From Bacillus sp. N13C7 (GTDB lineage Bacteria > Bacillota > Bacilli > Bacillales > Bacillaceae), in NCBI RefSeq assembly GCF_026790065.1, contig NZ_JALAMO010000001.1:62001-126000 (forward strand): a DNA stretch of 64,000 bases, in the 5' to 3' direction. The notes under the pieces were generated by a model. It was not told where the DNA came from, ran no database searches, and saw nothing but the letters and a program-made list of their open reading frames with translations. Both the position numbers and the translations under genes were made by a program. Positions 16,436 through 28,247 of the stretch are shown piece by piece; the first letter of the stretch is position 1; each line of letters starts with the position of its first letter.

Positions 16436-17071
16436 TTACAAAATCGCGTTTTGTTCAAGAATGGTTTGAATTTTTGTGACCATCAGATCAATTGCGACGT
16501 GATTCTGTCCGCCTTCCGGGATAATAATATCAGCGTACCGTTTCGTAGGCTCGACAAATTGGTTATGCATCGGACGGACAACTGACACATATTGTTCAAT
16601 GACAGAATCAATAGAGCGTCCGCGCTCATTAATATCTCTCATAATCCGTCTGATGATACGCAAGTCAGCGTCTGTATCAACATAAAGCTTGATATCCATC
16701 AGATCACGAAGCCTTTTGTCTTCAAGAACAAGAATGCCTTCAAGGATAATCACATCCTTTGGCTCTACGTGAACTGTTTCTTCTGATCTTGTGTGAAGCT
16801 TATAATCGTAAATCGGCTTTTCAATCGGGCGGTAATTCAATAGATCCTGAATATGCTCGATTAAATAGTCATTATCAAACGCAAGCGGATGATCATAGTT
16901 TGTGTTCAGCCTTTCTTCAAATGGAAGATGGCTTTGGTCTTTATAATAAAGGTCCTGCTGGATCATTAAAATTGAGTGTCCTTTAAATTGTTCATAAATT
17001 GACCGTGTGACACTCGTTTTTCCTGAACCGGAACCTCCTGCGATTCCAATGACTACTGGATTCTTACCCAT
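16436..17071 (-). CDS. udk: Uridine kinase
   Basis: A 211-residue P-loop kinase that phosphorylates uridine and cytidine in pyrimidine salvage. The Walker A loop [12 protein letters not shown] is at residues 8-19; the Asp and Arg of the nucleoside site lie in [10 protein letters not shown] and [13 protein letters not shown]. It is six bases after the stop of trhP2, so it is at the end of the same operon (trmR-trhP1-trhP2-udk). Confidence 0.95.
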   Translation of the reverse strand: MGKNPVVIGIAGGSGSGKTSVTRSIYEQFKGHSILMIQQDLYYKDQSHLPFEERLNTNYDHPLAFDNDYLIEHIQDLLNYRPIEKPIYDYKLHTRSEETVHVEPKDVIILEGILVLEDKRLRDLMDIKLYVDTDADLRIIRRIMRDINERGRSIDSVIEQYVSVVRPMHNQFVEPTKRYADIIIPEGGQNHVAIDLMVTKIQTILEQNAIL

Positions 17072-17077
17072 GGGTTG

Positions 17078-18346
17078 TTACTTCCCCTTTCTCATCATGT
17101 TGCTCGGATAAATCTTTTTGTCTAGTTTGAATTTGACAATTTGCAGGGGATGGCGGGCAGCATCTAGCTCATTTCCGTCTTCGTCCCAAATGGTTTCAAT
17201 CGTATGTGTAAAGTTTTCGATTTCCGGACCGAAAAATTCGACTTCGTCGCCTTTTTTGAAGAAATTGCGCTGCTGAAGCGTGACCATTTGTGTGTCTTCA
17301 TCATAATTCAGCACTAAGCCGACAAAATCAAATGTCGTTTTTTTCGCGTGCTCGCCGAACATTTGCTCTTCATAGCCTGGGATTCCTTCAAAGAAAGCTG
17401 TCGCAGTGTCCCGGTTGGCGCACTTATCAAGCTCTTCAAGCCATTCTTTTTGAATCACAAAGTTATCCGGATCAGCGCAATAAGCGTCAATTACTTTGCG
17501 GTATACACTGACAACTGTTGCTACATAGTGAATGGATTTCATGCGTCCTTCAATCTTTAAGCTGTCGATGCCCATTTCGATCATTTTCGGAATGGATTCA
17601 ATCAGCTTCAAGTCTTTCGGGCTCATTGCAAATGGCGCATCTTCTTCACCATAAAGAGCAACGGCATTGGCACCGTCTGTTTGATAGAGGTCATAATCCC
17701 AGCGGCATGACTGGCAGCAGCCTCCTCGGTTGGAATCCCTCGCCGTCATGTGATTGCTCAGGACACAGCGGCCGGAATATGCGATACACATCGCGCCGTG
17801 AATAAAGGATTCGATTTCGATATCTACCTTTTCTTTCATTTCTCTGATTTCAAGCGCACTTGTTTCACGTGCCAGCACGACGCGGTCAAGGCCTTCTTCC
17901 TTCCAGAACTGGACAGCCTTCCAGTTTGAAAGAGACTGCTGCGTGCTCAAGTGAACCTCAACATTCGGCGCCACTCTGCGGCATGTTTCGATAATAAGCG
18001 GATCCGCCACAATGATGCCCGCAACGTTGGCGTCTCCTAGCGCTTTTAAATAGTCTTCAAGCCCGTCCATGTTTTCATTATGAGCGAAAATATTGGTTGT
18101 TACGTAGATCTTCGCGCCATATTTCTTTGCGAATTCAACGCCTTCTGCAATTTCTTCGATCGTAAAGTTATCGGCATTCGAGCGCAGCCCGTATTCCTGT
18201 CCTCCGATAAAGACTGCGTCCGCTCCGTAATGAACAGCAATTTTCAGCTTTTCAAGATTACCCGCAGGTGCAAGAAGCTCCGGCTTTTTCGTAATCACAC
18301 GCTTTCCATTGACGATTGTGGATATTTTATCATTTACGGCAGTCAT
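17078..18346 (-). CDS. trhP2: U32-family tRNA 5-hydroxyuridine synthesis protein TrhP2 (YrrO)
   Basis: 422 residues of the peptidase U32 family, now known as tRNA/rRNA hydroxylation factors. ELLAPAGNLEKLKIAV opens the TIM-barrel-like part. The family signature ESFIHGAMCIAYSGRC is followed by CCQSC. Four cysteines (in AMCIAYSGRC and GGCCQSC) could hold an iron-sulfur cluster. B. subtilis YrrO and YrrN act with prephenate to make 5-hydroxyuridine at tRNA position 34 (established knowledge). It has a C-terminal beta-barrel domain that YrrN lacks. Confidence 0.93.
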   Translation of the reverse strand: MTAVNDKISTIVNGKRVITKKPELLAPAGNLEKLKIAVHYGADAVFIGGQEYGLRSNADNFTIEEIAEGVEFAKKYGAKIYVTTNIFAHNENMDGLEDYLKALGDANVAGIIVADPLIIETCRRVAPNVEVHLSTQQSLSNWKAVQFWKEEGLDRVVLARETSALEIREMKEKVDIEIESFIHGAMCIAYSGRCVLSNHMTARDSNRGGCCQSCRWDYDLYQTDGANAVALYGEEDAPFAMSPKDLKLIESIPKMIEMGIDSLKIEGRMKSIHYVATVVSVYRKVIDAYCADPDNFVIQKEWLEELDKCANRDTATAFFEGIPGYEEQMFGEHAKKTTFDFVGLVLNYDEDTQMVTLQQRNFFKKGDEVEFFGPEIENFTHTIETIWDEDGNELDAARHPLQIVKFKLDKKIYPSNMMRKGK

Positions 18347-18364
18347 AGCTTAACCTCCTTATAA

Positions 18365-19971
<1,607 letters not shown>

Positions 19972-19973
19972 CT

Positions 19974-20010
19974 AAAAAGGAGTGCCCCAGTCTTTTGCAT
20001 AGGGACACTC
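19974..20010 (-). terminator. Leader terminator before trmR
   Basis: GAGTG-CCCC (19980-19988) pairs with GGG-CACTC (20002-20010), one mismatch, followed on the minus strand by CTTTTT. mltG already ends in its own terminator at 20081-20107, so this second one lies in the trmR leader and could act as an attenuator. Confidence 0.6.
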
Positions 20011-20080
20011 TCTGAATACATCATGATACATCGGTAAACAACCCGATATATTTTATCATAAAACCTTGCGGAAAGCGAAT

Positions 20081-20107
20081 AAAAGGAGAGCTTTTTGCTC
20101 TCCTTTT
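20081..20107 (-). terminator. Terminator of mltG, overlapping its stop codon
   Basis: AAAAGGAGAGC (20081-20091) pairs with GCTCTCCTTTT (20097-20107). The mltG stop (20106-20108) lies in the stem. Confidence 0.8.
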
Positions 20108-21188
20108 ATTTCTCGCTTTTTGAGGAAATGTATTTTTCTTTTGCTTTATTATGCTCTTTTAACGTTTTTGTAAATACGACCTCACCATTTGATTTGGCCA
20201 AGAAGTACAGATAGTCCGTTTTATCCGGATGCAGCGCTGCTTCCCATGACGACATGCCGGCATTGGCAATCGGCCCTGGCGTCAGACCCGTGTTTTTATA
20301 CGTATTGTACGGTGAATCAATTTCCAGGTCCTTATAAAGAACCCGATCTTTATGTTTGCCTGCCGCGTACAGCACGGTCGGATCTGTTTGAAGCGGCATT
20401 TTCTTCTTCAGGCGGTTATAAAAGACGCTCGCGATTTTATGGCGGTCGACTTTTTCAGTCGCTTCTTCTTCAATCAAAGAAGCCATTGTCAGCAGCTTAT
20501 GCACAGAAAGTTTATTTTTCTTCATTTCTGCTTTGTAAGTTTCCACATGAGAATTTGTCTGTTTGATCATTGCAGTAATAATGTCTTCAAGTGACGCGTC
20601 CGGATCATTAAAAGGGTATGTGGCCGGGAACAGGTACCCTTCCAGCGGATGCTTAATGTTTTTATTGAAAACATCATTTGTAATAGTGTCCGGGAACTCT
20701 TTCTTCAGCTGATCGATAAATGTTTCATCGTCCAGTTTCGCTATGACTTGCTTTTTAGAGTATTTCGTTTCATCAGCAATAGCAGCCGCGATTTGTGTCA
20801 ATTGCGCTCCCTCGGTCACCGTAATTTGAAAGGCGTAGCCTGTAGCCCCGCTTGTCAGCTTATGAATAATGGCATCCAAGTCCATTCCTTTATTCAGGTG
20901 ATAGAATCCCGCCTGAAACCCGGTAGCACCTTTATATTTCACATAATACTGAAATGCCTTCTCGCTTTTTATGACATCGTTTTTCTTCAATATCGAGGCG
21001 ATGGCCGAAACAGACGATCCGCTCGGAATGTTAATGTTAACTGTCGTTTTACTGTTTTCCTCAACTGGTTCAAGTAATGATTTTCCATATAAAAATGCTC
21101 CGCCAATGATGAGAAGCAGCACAAGAATGGAAGACAGTATGATTCTTTTTTTATTGAAAAATGATTTTTTTTGCTGATTGATATACAT
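20106..21188 (-). CDS. mltG: Endolytic murein transglycosylase MltG (YrrL)
   Basis: A 360-residue YceG-like protein that cleaves nascent glycan strands and so sets chain length. It has a single N-terminal transmembrane segment (about residues 19-40), then a LysM-like region and the catalytic YceG domain with the active-site Glu in MASLIEEEA and the YNRL, LQTDPTVLYA and YNTY stretches. The ATG at 21188 follows GGGAGGAGACCTA; a GTG-like earlier frame start is not supported. Located upstream of the trmR operon. Confidence 0.94.
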   Translation of the reverse strand: MYINQQKKSFFNKKRIILSSILVLLLIIGGAFLYGKSLLEPVEENSKTTVNINIPSGSSVSAIASILKKNDVIKSEKAFQYYVKYKGATGFQAGFYHLNKGMDLDAIIHKLTSGATGYAFQITVTEGAQLTQIAAAIADETKYSKKQVIAKLDDETFIDQLKKEFPDTITNDVFNKNIKHPLEGYLFPATYPFNDPDASLEDIITAMIKQTNSHVETYKAEMKKNKLSVHKLLTMASLIEEEATEKVDRHKIASVFYNRLKKKMPLQTDPTVLYAAGKHKDRVLYKDLEIDSPYNTYKNTGLTPGPIANAGMSSWEAALHPDKTDYLYFLAKSNGEVVFTKTLKEHNKAKEKYISSKSEK

Positions 21189-21282
21189 TAGGTCTCCTCC
21201 CATCAGCTCTTATACTACATGATTCATTGTATTTCGGCAATTTATTACAAAAAAAGGGTCATAGAGGCCTTTACACAGCAGA

Positions 21283-21313
21283 AAAAAAGCCGGAGCATTA
21301 TAGCTCCGGCTTT
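21283..21313 (-). terminator. Terminator of the alaS-yrzL-yrrK-yrzB transcript
   Basis: AAAGCCGGAGC (21286-21296) pairs with GCTCCGGCTTT (21303-21313), with seven T on the minus strand. It is just after yrzB. Confidence 0.9.
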
Positions 21314-21325
21314 GGCGCGGTGTTT

Positions 21326-21607
21326 TTATTCTTCGTCTTCATCCGCTAAGAACGTGTTTAGTGTTTCTTCGATCATATCCCATTCTTCGTCAGTTTCAAT
21401 AGGGAATAGCTCACCGTTTTCACCGTCTTCGTTTGGCGTGAAGCTGGAAGCAAGAATTTCTACTTCTTCGTCATCTTTTGATTCGATCGGGTAGTACAAG
21501 ACATAAGACTTGCCAAACTCTTCGTTTTCAAATGTAAACAGCACTTCACAAAGCTGTTCATTTCCTTGATCGTCAACAATTGTAATATTTTTTTCGCCGT
21601 GTTCCAT
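21326..21607 (-). CDS. yrzB: DUF1292 protein YrzB
   Basis: A 93-residue, very acidic protein (DUF1292) starting [18 protein letters not shown], with a conserved [19 protein letters not shown] core and an acid tail ending ADEDEE. ATG at 21607 follows AGAGGTGAAGAAA. In many Firmicutes it sits in the fixed set yrzL-yrrK-yrzB, as here. Its function is unknown; it is soluble and without cofactor motifs. Confidence 0.92.
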   Translation of the reverse strand: MEHGEKNITIVDDQGNEQLCEVLFTFENEEFGKSYVLYYPIESKDDEEVEILASSFTPNEDGENGELFPIETDEEWDMIEETLNTFLADEDEE

Positions 21608-21624
21608 TTTCTTCACCTCTGGCT

Positions 21625-22041
21625 TTAATTTAAGCTGTCAAGATATCCTTGTAAAATCATAACAGCCGCCATTTTATCAATGACTTTTTTTCGTTTTTGC
21701 CTGCTGACGTCAGCTGCAATCAGCATTTTTTCAGCCGCCATTGTGGTAAGACGCTCGTCCCACAGCACAACAGGAACATTGTACGTTGTTTCAAGCACTT
21801 TAGCAAATGTTTGGCTGGCTTCGCCTCTCGGGCCGACTGTTCCGTTCATGTTCTTAGGAAAGCCGAGCACGATTTTATCTATAGTATAGTCCTTTATCAG
21901 TTCAGATAAACGGGATAAACCATAATCGCCTTCTGCTTCATTTATCTTTATGGTCTCAATGCCTTGAGCAGTCCAGCCCATTTCATCGCTCAGAGCAACA
22001 CCGAGTGTTTTGGTTCCTAAATCGAGCCCTAATATTCTCAT
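21625..22041 (-). CDS. yrrK: YqgF/RuvX-family nuclease YrrK
   Basis: A 138-residue RNase H-fold protein. The catalytic acidic residues lie in [14 protein letters not shown] (Asp6), [13 protein letters not shown] and LWDERLTT. Orthologs mature the 5' end of 16S rRNA or act on Holliday junctions (family knowledge). It is tightly linked to yrzL and yrzB, nine bases after yrzL. Confidence 0.93.
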   Translation of the reverse strand: MRILGLDLGTKTLGVALSDEMGWTAQGIETIKINEAEGDYGLSRLSELIKDYTIDKIVLGFPKNMNGTVGPRGEASQTFAKVLETTYNVPVVLWDERLTTMAAEKMLIAADVSRQKRKKVIDKMAAVMILQGYLDSLN

Positions 22042-22048
22042 TCTATAT

Positions 22049-22315
22049 TTACGCCTCTTTATGCTGTTCTAAATAAGACTTCACCAATTCCTCGATTAAT
22101 TCGTCTCTTTCAAGTTTGCGAATTAAATTGCGAGCGTCACGATGCCTAGGAATATAAGCGGGATCACCTGACAGCAAGTATCCGACAATCTGATTGATTG
22201 GATTGTAGCCCTTTTCCTGAAGCGCGTCATACACTGTAATCAGCACCTCATTTACGTTAGTCTCAGCAGAATCATCGGAGAAATTAAATTTCATCGTTTT
22301 ATCAAACGAGCTCAC
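22049..22315 (-). CDS. yrzL: IreB/ReoM-family regulatory phosphoprotein YrzL
   Basis: An 88-residue UPF0297 protein starting [18 protein letters not shown]. The start is a GTG at 22315 with AAAGAGGTG upstream, giving the normal family length; longer frame starts are not supported. Orthologs IreB and ReoM are phosphorylated on a Thr/Ser near the N-terminus by PASTA kinases and control cell-wall synthesis through MurA/ClpC (family knowledge). Thr7 in FDKTMKF matches the known phosphosite context. It is 84 bases after alaS. Confidence 0.92.
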   Translation of the reverse strand: MSSFDKTMKFNFSDDSAETNVNEVLITVYDALQEKGYNPINQIVGYLLSGDPAYIPRHRDARNLIRKLERDELIEELVKSYLEQHKEA

Positions 22316-22399
22316 CGTTTTGCACCTCTTTCCCAAATTCGCAGGCAAAGTTCAGCCTGGGGTCCTTATCTTACCATCATTCTACACTACATGGGCAAA

Positions 22400-25036
22400 T
22401 TATAAAACGGATTTCACCCAATCTTCTACAGAAGCCAAAGCTTCTTCTAATTTTTCCGGCTGTTTGCCGCCTGCCTGCGCCATATCCGGACGGCCTCCGC
22501 CGCCTCCGCCGCAAACTTCCGCAGCTTGTTTGACCAGCTTGCCGGCATGCAGGCCTTTCTCAATGAGATCCTTTGTGACTCCGGCAGAGATATTGACTTT
22601 ATCGTTTTGTACCGCACCAAGCACGATCACCGCAGAGCCAAGCTTTGCTTTCAGTTCATCAACCATTGTGCGGAGATGGTTCATGTCTTTCGCATTTACC
22701 TTTTCCGCAAGGACACTCACGCCGTCAACTTCTTTTACTTTTGACAGGATCGCTCCTGCTTCAACGTTGCCGAGTTTCGCAAGAAGAGATTCATTTTCTC
22801 TTTGCGCTTCCTTCAGTTCAGACTGAAGAGCCGCAACTCGTTTCGGCACTTCTTTAATATTTGTTTTCAGCTCGTCAGCTGCCTGCTTCAGTACTGAGAT
22901 CTGGCTGTTCATTTCGATGTAAGCGCCTTGTCCTGTGACAGCTTCAATCCGTCTTGTGCCTGCTCCGATTCCAGATTCAGAAACGATTTTAAACAGGCCG
23001 ATTTCTGCTGTGTTTCTGACATGGCAGCCCCCGCACAGCTCTAAACTGTAATCTCCGACTTGAACGACCCGGACAATATCGCCGTATTTTTCGCCGAACA
23101 GAGCCATTGCGCCCATTTCTTTTGCTTCAGCGATCGGTTTCAAATCAATGCTGACCGGAATGCTCGCCCAGATCTTTTCGTTTACGATTTTCTCAATTTG
23201 TTCGAGCTCTTCTTTTGTCACTTGGCCAAAATGTGAGAAGTCAAAACGAAGACGGTTTTCCGTTACTAGAGACCCTGCCTGATTGACATGAGTTCCAAGA
23301 ACATCTTTAAGTGCCTGATGCAATAAATGTGTTGCCGTATGGTTTTTAATGACGCCGCTTCTCATATGGTCTTCAACTTCAGCCGTAACATGCAGGCCTT
23401 TTTGAACAGTGCCGCTCTCCACAACACCTTCGTGCACATGCTGGCCGTTCGGCGCTTTTTGTACATCTTTAACTCTCACCACTGCCTGTTCGCTGCGAAG
23501 ATAGCCTTTGTCGCCAATTTGGCCGCCGCTTTCTGCATAGAACGGCGTTTCATCAAGAATGATTTGAACGCTTTCTCCTTCATGAGCCTCTTCGATTAAT
23601 TGGCCGTCCTGAAGAAGCACAATAATATTGGCATCAGCTTTTGTTTGAGAGTAGCCGACAAATGTGCTTTCATCGGTCACATCGCGCAATGCGCCGCCCT
23701 GCACCTGCATGCTGCCGACGTCTTGGCGGGCGTTTCTAGCCCGTTCACGCTGCTGGTTCATTTCTTCTTCAAAGCCTTTATGGTCAACCGTCATGTTCTC
23801 GTCTTCTGCGTATTCTTCAGTCAGCTCAACCGGGAATCCATACGTGTCGTACAGCTTAAACACATCGGCACCTGAAATCACGCTGCTGCCCTTGTCTTTT
23901 TCTTTTTTGATCATTTCTGACAGGATCGCAAGCCCTTCATTAAGTGTTTCGTGGAAGCGCTCTTCCTCTGTTTTAATGACTTTCGCGATGAAATCCGCTT
24001 TCTCTTTCACTTCTGGATAGAAATCAGCCATGATTTCAGCGACAACCGGCACTAAATCGTACATAAACGGACGGTGGATGTCGATCGTTTTGGCATAGCG
24101 CACGGCCCGGCGCAATAAGCGTCTTAATACATAGCCGCGGCCTTCATTTGACGGAAGCGCCCCGTCACTGACAGCAAAGGCAACCGTTCTGATGTGGTCG
24201 GCAATTACTTTAAACGCAGTGTCTTTCACATTGTCTTTGCCGTATGTTTGACCAGAAATCGTTTCTGTTGCTTTGATGATCGGAACAAACAAATCGGTAT
24301 CAAAGTTTGTCGGAACATTCTGGATGACAGATACCATTCTTTCAAGTCCCATGCCCGTATCAATGTTTTTCTTCGGAAGCGGCGTGTACGTGCCGTCAGG
24401 GTTATGATTGAACTCAGAGAACACAAGGTTCCATACTTCTAAGTAACGGTCGTTTTCTCCGCCTGGGTAAAGCTCCGGATCTTCTGGGTCATTGCCATAT
24501 GCCTCACCGCGGTCGTAGAAGATCTCCGTGTTCGGTCCGCTCGGCCCCTCGCCGATGTCCCAGAAGTTCCCTTCCAAACGGATAATTCTTTCTTCTGGAA
24601 TGCCGATTTTTTTCGCCCAAAACTCATACGCCTCTTCATCTTCAGGGTGAACCGTAACAGAGAGAAGCTCTTTGTCGAAACCGATCCACTTGTCACTCGT
24701 TAAAAACTCCCAAGCCCATGTAATGGCTTCTTCTTTAAAATAATCGCCGATGGAAAAGTTCCCGAGCATTTCAAAAAAAGTATGGTGGCGCGCAGTTTTA
24801 CCTACATTTTCTATATCGTTTGTTCTGATCGCTTTTTGAGCGTTTGCGATTCTTGGATTTTCCGGAACGACACGGCCGTCAAAATATTTTTTCAGCGTCG
24901 CAACACCGCTGTTGATCCAAAGCAGTGAAGGATCCTCATGAGGCACTAATGACGCGCTCGGCTCTACCGCATGTCCTTTTTCTTTAAAGAAATCCAAAAA
25001 CATTTGACGCACTTCCGCAGAAGTTAAGTGTTTCAT
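22400..25036 (-). CDS. alaS: Alanyl-tRNA synthetase
   Basis: 878 residues, class II synthetase with editing domain. Catalytic motif 1 is near [16 protein letters not shown]. The editing site is [11 protein letters not shown] with CGGCHVRNT, which binds zinc (HxxxH plus CxxxH). The C-terminal DHHA1 part has a Gly-rich [13 protein letters not shown]. The gene is preceded by a T-box leader that would respond to uncharged tRNA-Ala, and followed by yrzL-yrrK-yrzB in the same direction. Confidence 0.97.
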   Translation of the reverse strand: MKHLTSAEVRQMFLDFFKEKGHAVEPSASLVPHEDPSLLWINSGVATLKKYFDGRVVPENPRIANAQKAIRTNDIENVGKTARHHTFFEMLGNFSIGDYFKEEAITWAWEFLTSDKWIGFDKELLSVTVHPEDEEAYEFWAKKIGIPEERIIRLEGNFWDIGEGPSGPNTEIFYDRGEAYGNDPEDPELYPGGENDRYLEVWNLVFSEFNHNPDGTYTPLPKKNIDTGMGLERMVSVIQNVPTNFDTDLFVPIIKATETISGQTYGKDNVKDTAFKVIADHIRTVAFAVSDGALPSNEGRGYVLRRLLRRAVRYAKTIDIHRPFMYDLVPVVAEIMADFYPEVKEKADFIAKVIKTEEERFHETLNEGLAILSEMIKKEKDKGSSVISGADVFKLYDTYGFPVELTEEYAEDENMTVDHKGFEEEMNQQRERARNARQDVGSMQVQGGALRDVTDESTFVGYSQTKADANIIVLLQDGQLIEEAHEGESVQIILDETPFYAESGGQIGDKGYLRSEQAVVRVKDVQKAPNGQHVHEGVVESGTVQKGLHVTAEVEDHMRSGVIKNHTATHLLHQALKDVLGTHVNQAGSLVTENRLRFDFSHFGQVTKEELEQIEKIVNEKIWASIPVSIDLKPIAEAKEMGAMALFGEKYGDIVRVVQVGDYSLELCGGCHVRNTAEIGLFKIVSESGIGAGTRRIEAVTGQGAYIEMNSQISVLKQAADELKTNIKEVPKRVAALQSELKEAQRENESLLAKLGNVEAGAILSKVKEVDGVSVLAEKVNAKDMNHLRTMVDELKAKLGSAVIVLGAVQNDKVNISAGVTKDLIEKGLHAGKLVKQAAEVCGGGGGGRPDMAQAGGKQPEKLEEALASVEDWVKSVL

Positions 25037-25074
25037 TGTATTTCCTCCTCTATAAAAATCGAAATTCTCTTCAG

Positions 25075-25335
25075 TGACAGCAAAAAAGCCCTCCCCCTAT
25101 GCAAACCACACGTTTACACAGGGACGAGAGCTGTCTCGCGGTACCACCCTGATTACGGGCATTATCATTCGCCCGTCACCTTTTACCCTGTAACGCAGGA
25201 TGTGCGGCAGTGATTAACTGCACTCAGGATTAGCTTCCTCCGATCTTCTGATAAAGCTCCTTTCAGCTTACGGAGCTTCTCTCTTTAACAGGGCTTCGGC
25301 GTACTCAGATCCGTCACTCGAGATTCGTATGTATT
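25075..25335 (-). promoter_or_regulatory. T-box riboswitch leader of alaS
   Basis: The T-box sequence AGGGTGGTACCGCG is at 25137-25150 (minus strand). It is followed by the terminator arm pair AGCTCTCGTCCCT/AGGGGGAGGGCT and six T at about 25083-25135. Upstream is stem I (with GACGG and GCTGAAAGG elements). The stretch GGAAGCTAATCC in the stem I 3' side gives GCT as a plausible alanine specifier codon. Uncharged tRNA-Ala would stabilise the antiterminator and raise alaS expression. Confidence 0.9.
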
Positions 25336-25344
25336 CTACGAGAA

Positions 25345-25373
25345 ATTATAGACAAGCGGCACGCCAATGTCAA
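25345..25373 (-). promoter_or_regulatory. Consensus SigA promoter of alaS
   Basis: On the minus strand TTGACA (25368-25373), exactly 17 bases, TATAAT (25345-25350): both hexamers perfect. The -35 overlaps the yrrI stop codon. It drives the T-box leader. Confidence 0.9.
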
Positions 25374-26431
25374 TGCTCCGTCCTCATCTGCAAAAAATGG
25401 ATCATCATCACTTTTAAAACAGCCGTCGCTGGAACAGCCAGAATCATTCCGACGATTCCCGCAAGCTCTCCTCCGGCAAGGAGCGCAAGCATGATCACGA
25501 CAGGGTGCATTTTAAGGCTTCTGCCGACAATGAACGGGCTGAGGATATTTCCTTCCATAAACTGCAGAATAAACACTGTAATGACCACAACGAGAACCGC
25601 CTTCACTGAGATCGTCATTGCGATTAACAGCGCAGGAACAGCTCCAATGAAAGGACCAAAATACGGGATAACATTCGTGATCCCGGAAATAAGGCCTAAA
25701 ATCAGCGGATACGGGAGCCCAAATATCCAGAATGTAATACCTGCGATCACACCGAGAATCAAGCAGACCAGAAGCTGCCCGCGGACGTAATCTCCAAGAG
25801 AGTCATCCACATCGCGCAAAAAGGCGCTGCCCCGCTTTCTCCACGACTTCGGAGTCAAGTACCAGACCGTTTTTTTCATCAATTCAATATCCTTTACCAT
25901 GTAAAACACCAGAAAAGGGATTGTTGCCGCAATTAAGAAATAATCAAGCACGCTGCGGATTCCGCTGATCGCGCCCTCGATTGTTCCCGCAAAAAACGCC
26001 TCCGTCTGGCGGATCATTTTATCTATACGATGATGCATGCCGTCAGGCCAGTCATCCGTATGGTTATGCACATGAAGAAGGAGCCCGTTATACGTTTCGG
26101 CAAACATAGGTATATTTTCTGATAAATCCGTCAGCTGCACGATTAAAACAGGCACGCCTTTATACAGCGCCCATCCAAGTCCGCCAAAAAAAAGAACATA
26201 AATCACCAAGATGCTCAAAGTCCTCGGTAACCCTTTGCCATGCAGCCATTCTGTGACCGGAAGTAATAAATAAGAAATAAAAATGGAAATAATCAAGGGA
26301 ATAAAGATCGTTTTTATTACGAGCCAAAAGGGTGACCATAACATATCAAGCATAAAAAAGACATAGACTGTTAACAGAACCAGCAAACAAATGGCCACCC
26401 ATAATAAAAGCTGCACCGGTTTTTGAAGCAT
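25370..26431 (-). CDS. yrrI: AI-2E transporter-family membrane protein YrrI
   Basis: 353 residues, eight-helix permease-like protein (UPF0118/AI-2E family). Paired hydrophobic segments are visible at both ends, e.g. LLLWVAICLLVLLTVYVFFML and LILGLISGITNVIPYFGPF. The signature VIPYFGPFIGAVPALLIA near residue 265 is typical. Family members export small solutes or act as Na+/H+ antiporters; the substrate here is unknown. RBS GAGGTGAAAGCAG. Divergent from glnQ. Confidence 0.9.
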   Translation of the reverse strand: MLQKPVQLLLWVAICLLVLLTVYVFFMLDMLWSPFWLVIKTIFIPLIISIFISYLLLPVTEWLHGKGLPRTLSILVIYVLFFGGLGWALYKGVPVLIVQLTDLSENIPMFAETYNGLLLHVHNHTDDWPDGMHHRIDKMIRQTEAFFAGTIEGAISGIRSVLDYFLIAATIPFLVFYMVKDIELMKKTVWYLTPKSWRKRGSAFLRDVDDSLGDYVRGQLLVCLILGVIAGITFWIFGLPYPLILGLISGITNVIPYFGPFIGAVPALLIAMTISVKAVLVVVITVFILQFMEGNILSPFIVGRSLKMHPVVIMLALLAGGELAGIVGMILAVPATAVLKVMMIHFLQMRTEH

Positions 26432-26616
26432 CTGCTTTCACCTCTTCTATATCTTTTGAGGTTTACAAGGAATTATTCTTTCTGTTTCTTTAGTCGGCCA
26501 GAAGTCATGGACATTTTTTCATGTTAAGATTTCAGAAAAGTTTGACCATTTAAGTTTTAAATTTGTTTTATTTCCATTTCACACACCTTGTTCGAAGTTC
26601 TGATAGGAGGATTGCG

Positions 26617-27345
26617 ATGATCACATTTCAAAATGTAAACAAGCATTACGGAGATTTTCATGTATTAAAACAAATTAATCTTCAAATCGAAAAAGGCGAA
26701 GTCGTTGTTATCATCGGCCCATCCGGTTCCGGTAAAAGCACATTGCTCAGATGCATCAACAGGCTTGAAACGATCAATGAGGGCACGCTCACAGTCAACG
26801 GCACTGTCATTAACGACAGAAAAACTGACATCAATAAAGTGCGGCGGAATATCGGGATGGTGTTTCAGCACTTTCATTTATATCCGCATAAAACAGTGCT
26901 GCAGAATATCATGCTGGCTCCGGTAAAAGTACTCAGACAATCACCTGAACAAGCAAAGGAAACAGCGCATTACTATCTAGAAAAAGTCGGCATCCCAGAC
27001 AAGGCTGACGCTTACCCTTCCCAGCTTTCAGGCGGGCAGCAGCAGCGTGTAGCCATCGCAAGAGGGCTTGCGATGAAGCCGGAGGTCATGCTGTTTGACG
27101 AGCCGACATCAGCACTTGATCCCGAAATGATCGGCGAGGTGCTTGATGTCATGAAGAAACTAGCCAAAGAAGGCATGACAATGGTTGTTGTGACGCACGA
27201 AATGGGGTTTGCCAAAGAAGTCGCCGACCGAATTGTCTTCATTGACGGAGGAAAAATTTTAGAAGAAGCAGTGCCGGCTGAGTTTTACGCGAATCCGAAG
27301 GAAGAACGGGCCCGCTTATTCTTAAGCCGTATATTAAATCATTAA
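26617..27345 (+). CDS. glnQ: Glutamine ABC transporter ATP-binding protein
   Basis: A 242-residue ABC ATPase powering glutamine import. Walker A is GPSGSGKST, the Q-loop is in MVFQHF, the signature is LSGGQQQR, and Walker B is [12 protein letters not shown] with the switch His in VVVTHEM. The start is ATG at 26617 after ATAGGAGG; the longer frame from 26563 lacks a site. First of glnQ-glnH-glnM-glnP. Confidence 0.95.
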   Translation: MITFQNVNKHYGDFHVLKQINLQIEKGEVVVIIGPSGSGKSTLLRCINRLETINEGTLTVNGTVINDRKTDINKVRRNIGMVFQHFHLYPHKTVLQNIMLAPVKVLRQSPEQAKETAHYYLEKVGIPDKADAYPSQLSGGQQQRVAIARGLAMKPEVMLFDEPTSALDPEMIGEVLDVMKKLAKEGMTMVVVTHEMGFAKEVADRIVFIDGGKILEEAVPAEFYANPKEERARLFLSRILNH

Positions 27346-27366
27346 AACAGAAATGGGGGAGCTTGT

Positions 27367-28188
27367 ATGAAAAAGATTTTATCTTTAGCATTCATTTCTT
27401 TATTGACTGTCATCTTGCTTGCCGCTTGCGGCAGCAAAGGGTCAAATGGAGAAGTCTCAAAGGAGAGCAAAAAAGATACGCTAGCCGCCATTAAAGACAA
27501 TGACAAAATAGTATTCGGCGTCAAAACGGACACCAGACTGTTCGGCCTTAAAAATCCGAGCACAGGTGAGATTGAGGGTTTTGATATTGATATTGCCAAA
27601 CAAATCGCTAAAGACATTTTAGGTGACGAAAAAAAAGCTGAATTTAAAGAGGTCACCTCAAAAACTAGGATTCCTATGCTGCAAAACGGGGATATCGATG
27701 CTATTGTCGCCACAATGACGATCACTGAAGAAAGAAAAAAGGAAGTTGACTTTTCTGATGTGTATTTCGAGGCTGGGCAATCGCTTCTCGTAAAAAAAGG
27801 CAGCAACATCAAGAGTGTTAAGGATCTTGGCAAAGGCGCAAAAGTTCTTGCAGTAAAAGGCTCAACCTCCTCTCAAAACATCCGTGAAAAGGCGCCTGAT
27901 GCATCTGTTTTAGAATTTGAAAACTACGCAGAAGCCTTTACGGCGCTCAAATCAGGGCAAGGCGATGCCCTCACGACGGATAATGCGATTTTATACGGGA
28001 TGGCTGATGAAAATAAAAATTATCAATTAACAGGAGAGACTTTTACAGATGAGCCTTACGGGATCGCTGTAAAAAAAGGCCAATCTGCTCTCACGAAAGA
28101 AATTAACGCTTCACTCAAAAAAATGAAGTCGGATGGCAGATATGATGATATTTATAAAAAATGGATTAAAGAAGACCCAGCTGAATAA
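27367..28188 (+). CDS. glnH: Glutamine ABC transporter substrate-binding lipoprotein
   Basis: A 273-residue type 3 periplasmic-binding-type protein. The signal is followed by the lipobox LLAACGS with lipidated Cys20, so it is anchored to the outer face of the membrane. Family motifs: GFDIDIAKQIAKDI, the ligand-gripping FKEVTSKTRIPMLQNGDID, and the second-lobe DALTTDNAI. It delivers glutamine to GlnMP. 21 bases after glnQ. Confidence 0.95.
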   Translation: MKKILSLAFISLLTVILLAACGSKGSNGEVSKESKKDTLAAIKDNDKIVFGVKTDTRLFGLKNPSTGEIEGFDIDIAKQIAKDILGDEKKAEFKEVTSKTRIPMLQNGDIDAIVATMTITEERKKEVDFSDVYFEAGQSLLVKKGSNIKSVKDLGKGAKVLAVKGSTSSQNIREKAPDASVLEFENYAEAFTALKSGQGDALTTDNAILYGMADENKNYQLTGETFTDEPYGIAVKKGQSALTKEINASLKKMKSDGRYDDIYKKWIKEDPAE

Positions 28189-28247
28189 CGACCATCCCGG
28201 GATGAGCAGGTGATGCTCATCCCGATTTGATAAGGAGTGAATAGGCG

